Of a stretch of 64,000 nt of DNA, positions 9,722 to 16,571 are shown in pieces. Numbering within the stretch: the stretch's first letter is position 1; every line of letters begins with the position of its first letter. The notes under the pieces were generated by a model. The model did not search any database. It was not told the origin of the DNA and worked only from the letters and a program-made list of their open reading frames with translations. Position numbers and translations under genes: made by a program. The DNA comes from Flavobacterium plurextorum. Lineage in GTDB: Bacteria > Bacteroidota > Bacteroidia > Flavobacteriales > Flavobacteriaceae. The DNA lies in contig NZ_MUHD01000033.1 in NCBI RefSeq assembly GCF_002217395.1, positions 3,189-67,188 on the forward strand, in the 5' to 3' direction.

Positions 9722-9835
9722 TGTTTCAAGTTTCAAGTTTGTCAGGCTGAGCGAAGTCGAAGCCCTTCTAACCACAAAAGCCCTTCTCCCGACGCCTCAG
9801 GATCGCTCAAGGTAACATACATATATTCAAGTTTA
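9722..9835. repeat. Intergenic flavobacterial repeat segment between rnz and pdxH
   Basis: Contains GTTTCAAGTTTCAAG (9722-9736), a GC-richer stretch GTCAGGCTGAGCGAAGTCG (about 9739-9757) and the word AGCCCTTCT twice (about 9760 and 9780). Base composition differs sharply from the neighbouring AT-rich spacers, suggesting a dispersed repeat. Confidence 0.5.
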
Positions 9836-9871
9836 AAACCTTTGTTACTCCGCACCTTTGTAACTAATAAA

Positions 9872-10777
9872 TTAAAATTCAAAACTCAAGCCGTCGTCTC
9901 CTAAAAGTACATTAGGAAAAATTGTTTCAGCTTCTTCTTTAAAACGCTCAATTCCGTCGTATCGTGTAGAATAATGACCTAAAATCAATTGTTTTACATT
10001 TGCTTTTAATGCAATTCTTGCCGCTTCTTTTGCAGTCGAATGAAGTGTTTTTTGTGCCAAAGGAGCTTCAGAATCTAAAAAAGTAGATTCATGATATAAA
10101 ACATCAACATTTTCAATAATCGGAATTATATCTTCATTATAAGCAGTATCTGAACAAAATGCATAACTCATTGACGGAATTGGGTCAAACGATAACTTTT
10201 CGTTTTCTAGTAAAGTCCCATCATCAAGCTTAACATCACCGCCGTTTTTTATTTTTTGATAATAAGCAACATGGATATCATAGTGCTGAACTGCTTCTAT
10301 GTTTAATTTTCTTTCTCCCGGTTTTTCCTGAAACAAGAATCCATTGGTATAAACACGATGTTTAAGCGGAATAGTTTTGACAATAACTTTTAAGTCTTCA
10401 AAAATCACTTCACTTTTCTTCGACTCTAATTCATGAAAAAACAAACTATAAGTTGTCCAAGATTCTGTCAGCTTCAATTGAAGAAGAATTAATTCTTTTA
10501 TTCCTTTTGGTCCATAAATATGTAAATCCGTCGTTCTGCCTAAAAGAGAAAAAGTAGAAATGGTTCCAATTAATCCGTAAAGATGATCTCCATGAAGATG
10601 CGAAATAAAGATGTGATTAATTTTTGAGAATTTAATCTTATTTTTTCGAAGTTGTACCTGAGTTCCTTCTCCGCAATCAATCAAAAATAAACGATTCTTG
10701 ATTTCTAAAACCTGCGAAGTTGGGTTAGTAAGTGTTCTAGGAGTTGCGGCATAACAGCCAAGTATAGTTAACTTCAA
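9872..10777 (-). CDS. rnz: Ribonuclease Z
   Basis: Zinc metallo-beta-lactamase-fold endonuclease that matures tRNA 3' ends. It has 301 residues. Seen: N-terminal LTILGCYAATPRT, LIDCGEGTQVQLR, the zinc-binding motif SHLHGDHLYGL (near residue 60), the substrate-binding exosite region around 140-170, FCSDTAYN, YHESTFLD, HSTAKEAARIA and GHYSTRY. The reading frame opens with a TTG codon at 10777; no in-frame ATG lies upstream, and MKLTILGCYAATPRT aligns with family starts, so TTG initiation is likely. It is downstream of the STAS-like 110-residue gene. Confidence 0.95.
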   Translation of the reverse strand: MKLTILGCYAATPRTLTNPTSQVLEIKNRLFLIDCGEGTQVQLRKNKIKFSKINHIFISHLHGDHLYGLIGTISTFSLLGRTTDLHIYGPKGIKELILLQLKLTESWTTYSLFFHELESKKSEVIFEDLKVIVKTIPLKHRVYTNGFLFQEKPGERKLNIEAVQHYDIHVAYYQKIKNGGDVKLDDGTLLENEKLSFDPIPSMSYAFCSDTAYNEDIIPIIENVDVLYHESTFLDSEAPLAQKTLHSTAKEAARIALKANVKQLILGHYSTRYDGIERFKEEAETIFPNVLLGDDGLSFEF

Positions 10778-10791
10778 TTTGATGTTTATTC

Positions 10792-10868
10792 GTTTATTTG
10801 GTGAATCGTTTAATCGCGTTAAATTATAATCAAAAACTTATCGATTAAACAGTTAAACAAATCAACGA
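10792..10868. repeat. Inverted microrepeat GTTTAATCG/CGATTAAAC in the rnz upstream gap
   Basis: GTTTAATCG (10808-10816) faces CGATTAAAC (10842-10850), flanked by GTTTATTTG and further AAACAAAT/CGATTAA words. The same vocabulary recurs upstream of pyrB and near 59290. Confidence 0.55.
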
Positions 10869-10880
10869 TTAACCGATTCT

Positions 10881-11213
10881 TTAAAATCCTAAGTCTCTTT
10901 CAATTTCTTCCATTTCGATAATATCGTGTGCTTCTAAAAGTGAAGGCACAACAACTAATTTATCTGAAACAGCATTAAAATCAAGATCAGAAACAACAAT
11001 TACAAATGATTTTTTTGCTTTTTTTTGAGATTTAGCAAGAGGTAAAAAAAGTTTCAAATCATTTTCTGAAAGCTCGGAATCTGATAACAGATCGATTATA
11101 ACATTATGTTTTTCAAAGGTTTTAAATTGCTGCGTTACTTTTTCTACAAAGCCATTAAAATCACCTTGTGTATTTTTTATTGTAACGGTATGTCCTTTTT
11201 GATCTACTTTCAT
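10881..11213 (-). CDS. Small STAS-like protein of unknown function
   Basis: A 110-residue cytoplasmic protein with no signal peptide. Its predicted alternation (VTIKNTQG, helix FVEKVTQQFKTF, NVIIDLLSD, LKLFLPLAKSQKKAKKSFVIVVSD, VVVPSLLEAHDIIEMEEIERDLGF) resembles STAS anti-sigma-antagonist folds, but I see no conserved serine phosphorylation motif. Homologues beside rnz are sometimes named 'ribonuclease Z', which the sequence does not support. It lies between pyrB and rnz on the same strand. Function unknown. Confidence 0.7.
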   Translation of the reverse strand: MKVDQKGHTVTIKNTQGDFNGFVEKVTQQFKTFEKHNVIIDLLSDSELSENDLKLFLPLAKSQKKAKKSFVIVVSDLDFNAVSDKLVVVPSLLEAHDIIEMEEIERDLGF

Positions 11214-11241
11214 TTTACTAAGGTACGAAGTTTTTTAATTT

Positions 11242-11309
11242 GTTTCAGGTTTCAAGTTTCAGGTTGTAAAACTGAACGTTCCAACAACGTGAAACCTGAA
11301 ACTTGAAAC
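11242..11309. repeat. 17-bp inverted repeat of GTTTCA words between pyrB and the STAS-like gene
   Basis: GTTTCAAGTTTCAGGTT (11249-11265) pairs perfectly with AACCTGAAACTTGAAAC (11293-11309) across a 27-nt loop. The arms are built from the iterated words GTTTCAAG and GTTTCAGG, which also occur at 9722 and 57826. Confidence 0.75.
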
Positions 11310-11318
11310 TAAATATTA

Positions 11319-12245
11319 TTATTGAATTTTAGAAGCCAAAAGATAAATAACCGCCATTCTAATTGCAACACCATTTTCAACCTGATTCAAGATAACAGAA
11401 TGGTCAGAATCTGCCACTTCAGAAGTTATCTCTACTCCCCTGTTAATTGGTCCTGGGTGCATAATTACGATTTCTTTTCCAAGAGAATCCAAAAGCGGTT
11501 TATCAACTCCGTATTGTTGTGCGTACTCACGTGTTGATGGGAAAAAATTCACATCCATACGTTCGTTTTGTACACGAAGCATATTCGCAACATCACACCA
11601 TTCTAAAGCTTTACGTAAATTTGGTTCAACCGTAACACCAAGAGATTCAATATATCTAGGAATCAATGTTTTTGGTCCGCATACTTTTACTTCTGCGCCC
11701 TGCATTTGCAAAGCATATATATTTGATAAGGCTACTCTTGAATGCAGAATATCACCTACAATTACTACTTTTTTTCCAGCAACATCTCCCAGTTTTTCTC
11801 TAATAGAGTAACTGTCTAACAAAGCCTGAGTTGGATGCTCATGCGCTCCATCTCCAGCATTTACAATACTCGCTTTGACATTTTTAGATAAAAAATAAGC
11901 CGCTCCGGGATTAGAGTGGCGCATTACAACCATATCAACTTTCATCGAAAGGATATTATTTACAGTATCAATCAGAGTTTCTCCTTTTTTAACAGATGAT
12001 TGAGCTGCAGAAAAACTGATCACATCAGCAGATAAACGTTTCTGCGCTAATTCAAAAGATAGTTTGGTTCTCGTACTGTTTTCGAAGAAAATATTGGCAA
12101 TGGTAATATCTCGTAATGAAGGAACTTTTTTAATTGGTCGATTAATGACTTCTTTAAAATGATCTGCCGTTTCAAAAATCAGGTTAATATCATTCTCGTT
12201 GATATATTTTATTCCTAATAAATGATTTACGCTTAATTCTTTCAT
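11319..12245 (-). CDS. pyrB: Aspartate carbamoyltransferase catalytic subunit
   Basis: Second step of pyrimidine synthesis: carbamoyl phosphate plus aspartate gives carbamoyl aspartate. It has 308 residues, the standard length. The carbamoyl-phosphate site FENSTRTKLSFELAQKRL, the SSVKKGETLIDT loop, VVMRHSNPGAA, NAGDGAHEHPTQALLDSYSI, DILHSRVALSN and MHPGPINRGVEI are all seen. pyrR lies 101 bp upstream on the same strand, which fits pyrimidine-dependent control of this pair. No pyrI regulatory gene is adjacent. Confidence 0.97.
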   Translation of the reverse strand: MKELSVNHLLGIKYINENDINLIFETADHFKEVINRPIKKVPSLRDITIANIFFENSTRTKLSFELAQKRLSADVISFSAAQSSVKKGETLIDTVNNILSMKVDMVVMRHSNPGAAYFLSKNVKASIVNAGDGAHEHPTQALLDSYSIREKLGDVAGKKVVIVGDILHSRVALSNIYALQMQGAEVKVCGPKTLIPRYIESLGVTVEPNLRKALEWCDVANMLRVQNERMDVNFFPSTREYAQQYGVDKPLLDSLGKEIVIMHPGPINRGVEITSEVADSDHSVILNQVENGVAIRMAVIYLLASKIQ

Positions 12246-12346
12246 TTTTATTGTTTATTTGTTTTTTACTGTTTAATCGTTTATTTGTTTAATCGTTTAA
12301 TCGCTTCTTTCGATTAAACAATTAACCGATTAATCGATTAAACTTT
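12246..12346. repeat. Iterated GTTTAATCG words and hairpin between pyrR and pyrB
   Basis: GTTTAATCG (12295-12303) and CGATTAAAC (12311-12319) form a perfect 9-bp stem with loop CTTCTTT, amid further TTTAATCG and CGATTAA copies on the two sides. Sitting between pyrR and pyrB, it could be a PyrR-responsive structure, but the same words occur in gaps of unrelated genes, so a generic repeat is more likely. Confidence 0.6.
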
Positions 12347-12886
12347 TTAATTTGTCACTAAGTGAACAACATCTTCACCATCATTTTCTTTCCAGCTTAC
12401 TATCACTTTTTCACCATTAATAGCATCTACCTGACGACCTCTATAATCTGGCTGAATTGGTAAATGACGACTGAAACGTCTGTCAATTAAAACCAATAAT
12501 TCAATTTCTGAAGGTCTTCCAAAAGATTGAATTGCCGTTAAGGCAGAACGAATGCTTCTTCCAGTAAACAAAACGTCATCAATAAAAATGACTTTTTTGT
12601 TTTCGACTATAAAATTGATTTGAGTTTTATTGGCTTCGAGTGGTTTATCAGTACGACGGAAATCATCTCTAAAAAAAGTGATATCCAGATATCCCAAAGA
12701 AATTTCGGGAACCTTATATTCGTTTTCTAATATTTGTTTTAAACGTTCCGCTAAAAAAACACCTCTTGGCTGAATTCCCACTAAAATAGTCTCTGAGAAA
12801 TCAAGATGTTTTTCGATTAACTGACAAGCCAAACGATGGAGTATGATAGTAACTTCTTTTGAATTAAGTAATACTTTTTGGCTCAT
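12347..12886 (-). CDS. pyrR: PyrR: pyrimidine regulator / uracil phosphoribosyltransferase
   Basis: A PRTase-fold protein of 179 residues. The PRPP-binding motif VIFIDDVLFTGRSIRSAL (near residue 100), the N-terminal LACQLIEKH and LVGIQPRGVFLAERL, and LVLIDRRFSRHLPIQPDYRGR match PyrR, which binds pyr mRNA in many Firmicutes and has UPRTase activity. It is first in the row pyrR-pyrB. A TATATTTG-type -7 motif lies at 12910-12917 on the minus strand, without a clear -33 element. Confidence 0.93.
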   Translation of the reverse strand: MSQKVLLNSKEVTIILHRLACQLIEKHLDFSETILVGIQPRGVFLAERLKQILENEYKVPEISLGYLDITFFRDDFRRTDKPLEANKTQINFIVENKKVIFIDDVLFTGRSIRSALTAIQSFGRPSEIELLVLIDRRFSRHLPIQPDYRGRQVDAINGEKVIVSWKENDGEDVVHLVTN

Positions 12887-13122
12887 AAGTAATTGTAATG
12901 TTTGGTTGGCAAATATACGAAATCAGAATTTATTTGTTGGGGTGTTGAGTGGGGAAATATTTTTTTTCAAATTGATATAGAATTGAAGCAGAAACATACT
13001 TTTTATAAACAAACATTTTTCCTACTTTAGCTGAAATCAAAAACTTCATACTAACCTCTTATGCATAAGATAGATATATGTTATTTATATTACATATAAA
13101 CTAGTTGCCAAAAATTTGAAAA

Positions 13123-13635
13123 ATGAACGATAAAGATTTGATATTACAACAAATGATTTCTAATCCAAATAGAAATCCTGATACATATTTTACTTCTGAA
13201 TCTTTAATTTCTGTAATATTAAAAGACAAAAATAGAGACGAAATTGAGTTCTTAATTAAAGAAATTATTAGAGAAAAACCTGAACTAATAAATATAGTGA
13301 AAGCAATTGGACAGCCTTTTGCTGTATCACCTTCTGGATTAGTCGATTCATTTTTAAAAAAAGGAGGATTTACTAAAATCGAACACGATTTAGAAACCGA
13401 ACGTATTAAAAAAGCTGAACGAGAAGCTAAATCGGATAAATTAATGGATTTGGACTTGAAACTTAAATCGTTTGAATCTAAAATCGGAAAAAAAATAGTC
13501 ATTGCAGGCTTTGTAATCACCTTTTTAAGTTTTCTAATAACTGTTTTGACTATTAAATTTTGGCGTGTTGATGATAACAAATCCACGAAAGAGCAATCAA
13601 CAACTGAACAAAGAATAAAGAATAGTAAAAGATAA
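13123..13635 (+). CDS. Unknown protein with a single membrane segment
   Basis: A 170-residue protein rich in Lys, Glu and Ile. Residues 1-100 are helical and hydrophilic, with a likely coiled coil around 85-120 (ETERIKKAEREAKSDKLMDLDLKLKSF). One hydrophobic segment (IVIAGFVITFLSFLITVLTI, about 125-144) is followed by a polar tail. No known domain recognised. ATG at 13123 follows an A-rich leader typical of the phylum. An antisense open frame (13101-13586) covers it, but codon pattern and protein character favour the plus strand. Confidence 0.65.
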   Translation: MNDKDLILQQMISNPNRNPDTYFTSESLISVILKDKNRDEIEFLIKEIIREKPELINIVKAIGQPFAVSPSGLVDSFLKKGGFTKIEHDLETERIKKAEREAKSDKLMDLDLKLKSFESKIGKKIVIAGFVITFLSFLITVLTIKFWRVDDNKSTKEQSTTEQRIKNSKR

Positions 13636-13679
13636 TTTAAATTAAATTTGACTTTTATAAAATGTGAGGTTTATAACCC

Positions 13680-13778
13680 GCTCTGCGAAGTCTCCTTACT
13701 TCACAGAGACAACAGTAGGACACTAAGAAAATCAAAACATATTTGGAATGGGTACGAAGTCAAGAGACTTCGCACAGC
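13680..13778. repeat. Imperfect terminal inverted repeat element (about 100 bp)
   Basis: GCTCTGCGAAGTCTCCTT (13680-13697) is nearly complementary to AAGAGACTTCGCACAGC (13762-13778). The interior repeats part of the arm (ACTTCACAGAGAC). No open frame. It resembles a small palindromic insertion or a degraded MITE. Confidence 0.5.
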
Positions 13779-13805
13779 ATAATAAATTAATAAAACCACA
13801 AAATC

Positions 13806-14204
13806 ATGAAAGCAAAAGTCATATCAATTCCAGTTCTTGACCAAGAAACGGCATTACAGTTTTACACAGAAAAATTAGGTTTTATAAAAAAACACGATGT
13901 GCCTTTAGGCGGCGATAATAGATGGCTGACGGTTGTTTCTAAAGAGGAACCAAATGGCGTTGAAATTCTGTTGGAACCATCACCAAACCATTTTGAACCT
14001 TCTAAAACGTATCAAAAAGCGCTTTTTGAAGCAGGAATTCCGTGTACACAATTTAATGTAGACAATCTTGAGGAAGAATACAATCGTCTTGTAAATTTGG
14101 GTGCAGCATTTAAAACAAATCCAACCGAAATGGGAAATGTGAAAATTGCCGTTTTAAACGATACTTGCGGTAACTATATTCAACTTATTGAGATGTTATC
14201 CTAA
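13806..14204 (+). CDS. VOC (glyoxalase/bleomycin resistance-like) superfamily protein
   Basis: A 132-residue protein with the paired beta-alpha-beta-beta-beta fold. It starts MKAKVISIPVLDQETALQFYTEKLGF (typical VOC first strand and helix), has a candidate metal-ligand Glu in NGVEILLEP (near residue 58), and ends GNYIQLIEML with a second candidate Glu. VOC proteins act as isomerases, dioxygenases or drug-binding proteins, and the substrate cannot be read from this sequence. It is 9 bp upstream of a small membrane protein gene and is probably co-transcribed. Confidence 0.85.
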   Translation: MKAKVISIPVLDQETALQFYTEKLGFIKKHDVPLGGDNRWLTVVSKEEPNGVEILLEPSPNHFEPSKTYQKALFEAGIPCTQFNVDNLEEEYNRLVNLGAAFKTNPTEMGNVKIAVLNDTCGNYIQLIEMLS

Positions 14205-14213
14205 ACCATAAAA

Positions 14214-14609
14214 ATGATGAAAAGTTTGCAAAAGTTTATAACAAAACCAAGAAACATCTTTCTGCTGGATGGTTTTGGTGCTTTACTTACTGCTGTATTA
14301 CTATTTTTTGTACTTAGAAATTTCAATACTTTTTTTGGTTTATCAAAAGATATCTTTGAATACCTTTCAATTATTGCATTCGCTTTTTTTATTTATTCTC
14401 TTACCTGTTATTTTTTAGTGAAGCAAAATTGGAAATCATTTCTAAAAACAATCTGCATTGCCAACATTCTATATTGTATTATGACTTTTGGAATTGTCGT
14501 ATATAACTCCAAAAGTATTTCTATTTTTGGTATGGCTTATTTTTTAGGAGAAATCATTATTATATCTGGACTTATATTCCTCGAGATAAAAACGATTAGA
14601 AAACAATAG
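14214..14609 (+). CDS. Small four-helix membrane protein, unknown function
   Basis: A 131-residue protein with four hydrophobic segments (about 17-36, 48-68, 79-100, 105-125). There are two adjacent ATGs (14214 and 14217), either of which may be used. The N-terminus is basic (MKSLQKFITKPRN) and the first helix starts IFLLDGFGALLTAVLLFFVL. It resembles small flavobacterial integral membrane proteins without assigned role. It follows the VOC gene by 9 bp. Confidence 0.75.
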   Translation: MMKSLQKFITKPRNIFLLDGFGALLTAVLLFFVLRNFNTFFGLSKDIFEYLSIIAFAFFIYSLTCYFLVKQNWKSFLKTICIANILYCIMTFGIVVYNSKSISIFGMAYFLGEIIIISGLIFLEIKTIRKQ

Positions 14610-14646
14610 ATTTTTCTCTCTTCTTCAAAAAAAAACACAGGCCGTT

Positions 14647-15819
14647 TTATTCGGTACGCAAAACTATTATGCCATGTTTTGGAATACTAAAATTCACCTT
14701 CTTACCTATTGCTCCAATCTTTTTACCTGACCATAAGTCACGAATTTTCGCTGATTTTTCGAGATTTACTAAATCTGATTTTAAAACAAATTGGTTTGCT
14801 TCATCTCCGCGATTCAAAATAGCGATCGCTTTTCCGTCTTTTCCTTTTTCTCCCAGCAATTTTTCCCAAACCTCAATATTTCCTTCTTTAAATATTCGTC
14901 TCGCTTGATAGAATCCCTTATCTTGGTTTAAAGCAATTAGATCTTTATTGGTAAGAATACCAACCGTTTCTTTTGACATACTTCTTAAATCATTTCCTGC
15001 CAATAGAGGAGAATTCAACATGCACCACATCGAAAAATGACTTTTATCTTCCTCATAAGTCATTCCTCTGCCAACCTGTAACATATCCATATCGTTATAA
15101 TGTCCGGGAGATGAGTATTTATACAAATCAACATTTAAATCTATAATCTTAAGTATAGATGAAAATTTATCATCAATATCATAGGAAATTCTCCAAGAAT
15201 CCGCTTTATCGATTGCCCATTCGCCTGGAAATTTCCATCGGCAAACATTAAGAACAATTGCTTCGTTCTTAGCTTTTACAGCCTTTAAAATTTTTAAATA
15301 TTCTGTTTTCTCATCGAGATTCATTTTCTCTCCGCCACACCAGTCTACTTTTAAAAAATCGCAGCCCCAGTCTTCAAAAAAAGTTTTACAATCTGCATCA
15401 AGATATCCATACATACCAACTCCAATACCTTTTTGATCATTATCATAAATAGATCCGCAAGTATTTCTTCCTGCATCGCTGTATATTCCGGCTTTAAGTT
15501 TTTTGCTGTGAATATAAGTCACTAAAGCCTTCATTCCCGAAGGAAACTTTTGAGTATCAACAAAAAGATTACCTATTGAATCTCTTCCTCCAAAATAACC
15601 ATCATCAATATTAACATATCTATAACCAGCATCGTACAACCCAGAAGTAATCATAGCATCAGCCTGCTCTCGAATCATTTTTTCATCGATATGCACTCTA
15701 AAATTATTCCAACTGCTCCAACCCATTATTGGCGGTTTAGCTTCCTGAGCAAAAAGCAGCCCGTTTATAAAAAAGACAATAATTAGTTGGCATATTATTT
15801 TTTTTGAGGCGGTTTTCAT
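14647..15819 (-). CDS. Glycoside hydrolase family 27, secreted alpha-galactosidase
   Basis: Retaining alpha-galactosidase or alpha-N-acetylgalactosaminidase. Start MKTASKKIICQL (15819) gives a clean signal peptide ending LLFAQ; 15834 is an alternative, and 15882 adds an unlikely leader. About 390 residues: GH27 opening PPIMGWSSWNNF, YVNIDDGYFGG, then DFLKVDWCGGEK carrying the nucleophile Asp, RISYDIDD carrying the likely acid/base Asp, YNDMDMLQVG, and SMWCMLNSPLLAGNDLR. A C-terminal beta domain follows. No polysaccharide-utilisation partners adjoin it. Confidence 0.93.
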   Translation of the reverse strand: MKTASKKIICQLIIVFFINGLLFAQEAKPPIMGWSSWNNFRVHIDEKMIREQADAMITSGLYDAGYRYVNIDDGYFGGRDSIGNLFVDTQKFPSGMKALVTYIHSKKLKAGIYSDAGRNTCGSIYDNDQKGIGVGMYGYLDADCKTFFEDWGCDFLKVDWCGGEKMNLDEKTEYLKILKAVKAKNEAIVLNVCRWKFPGEWAIDKADSWRISYDIDDKFSSILKIIDLNVDLYKYSSPGHYNDMDMLQVGRGMTYEEDKSHFSMWCMLNSPLLAGNDLRSMSKETVGILTNKDLIALNQDKGFYQARRIFKEGNIEVWEKLLGEKGKDGKAIAILNRGDEANQFVLKSDLVNLEKSAKIRDLWSGKKIGAIGKKVNFSIPKHGIIVLRTE

Positions 15820-16132
15820 TTTGTATGATTTCATATTTGTTGTGGTATAAAAATCCAGTTGAATAGCTTTTAAAAATAGCATATTTCAGTTTAATAAATT
15901 AAAATAGTCCGAAATAAAAGTAATTTCAAAATGCACAAACTCAAATATAAATACATTTATTGAAAATCTGCAGCTATAAATAGTATACTCCACTATAAGT
16001 AGAGAATAAATATATTAATTGGTACGAAAGAAACTAAAACACCAAATCCTAAAACATTTTCAAAAAATTCTATAACACATTTTCGTGATTCCTGAGGTAA
16101 TTTTAATTTATGAAATTATAAAACTCAGAATC

Positions 16133-16306
16133 ATGCAAAATAAAATACTAAGAATGTTAATGGTATTTGTAATACTGTTTTCATTTACAAGCTGCGAAGT
16201 TATTGGAGACATTTTTAAAGCCGGAATGGGATTTGGAATTTTCATCGTAATCTTTATTATTGCGATAATCATTTTCATTTTCGCTAAACTTTTTGGCAAT
16301 AAATAG
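16133..16306 (+). CDS. Small membrane lipoprotein-like protein, unknown
   Basis: A 57-residue protein starting at MQNKILRMLM (16133); the frame opens at 16085, but those residues look untranslated. A signal-like helix ends in the lipobox-like FSFTSC (Cys20), and a second, strongly hydrophobic helix (GFGIFIVIFIIAIIIFIFAKLF) nearly reaches the C-terminus. A lipid anchor plus a C-terminal membrane helix is unusual, so either this is a lipoprotein with a second anchor or the Cys is incidental. Function unknown. Confidence 0.65.
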   Translation: MQNKILRMLMVFVILFSFTSCEVIGDIFKAGMGFGIFIVIFIIAIIIFIFAKLFGNK

Positions 16307-16315
16307 ACATAAAAT

Positions 16316-16348
16316 AATCTCCGTTATTTTCATAGCGGGGATTTTTTT
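16316..16348 (+). terminator. Terminator after the small lipoprotein-like gene
   Basis: A 10-bp stem with G-U pairs, AATCTCCGTT (16316-16325) against AGCGGGGATT (16334-16343), followed by T5. Confidence 0.65.
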
Positions 16349-16493
16349 AAACACATAGAGACATAGTTTTTGAACTTAAAAAAGGCGTTTCACTTTTTTG
16401 AAAAAAAAAATAGCTGTGTGAAAGAAATACATTTCTCTTTTGTAGTCTTTATTCGCACTAAATTTGACATTAAAACTATGTTTCTATGTGTTT
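16349..16493. repeat. 145-bp element with 22-bp inverted ends
   Basis: AAACACATAGAGACATAGTT (from 16349) is repeated inverted at 16472-16493 with one or two mismatches. The interior holds A-rich tracts and two more GTTTCAC/GTGAAA half-sites. There is no coding frame. This is consistent with a non-autonomous palindromic repeat. Confidence 0.55.
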
Positions 16494-16571
16494 AAAATTA
16501 GACCAAAATAAAAATCCCAAACTCCAAGTTTAATTTGGAATTTGGAATTTAAAATATTGGAATTTTATAGA

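Noticed and set aside
9707..9775. Longer N-terminus for PdxH
   Set aside because: The extra residues come from a repeat and do not match PdxH; starting at 9706 gives the family length.
10881..11213. Ribonuclease Z duplicate
   Set aside because: The HxHxDH zinc motif is absent; only the neighbour at 9872-10777 is RNase Z.
13101..13586. A 161-residue antisense open frame opposite the 170-residue plus-strand gene
   Set aside because: It covers the plus gene almost completely and reads as a low-quality mirror; the plus-strand frame has a clear membrane segment, a coiled coil and an A-rich leader.
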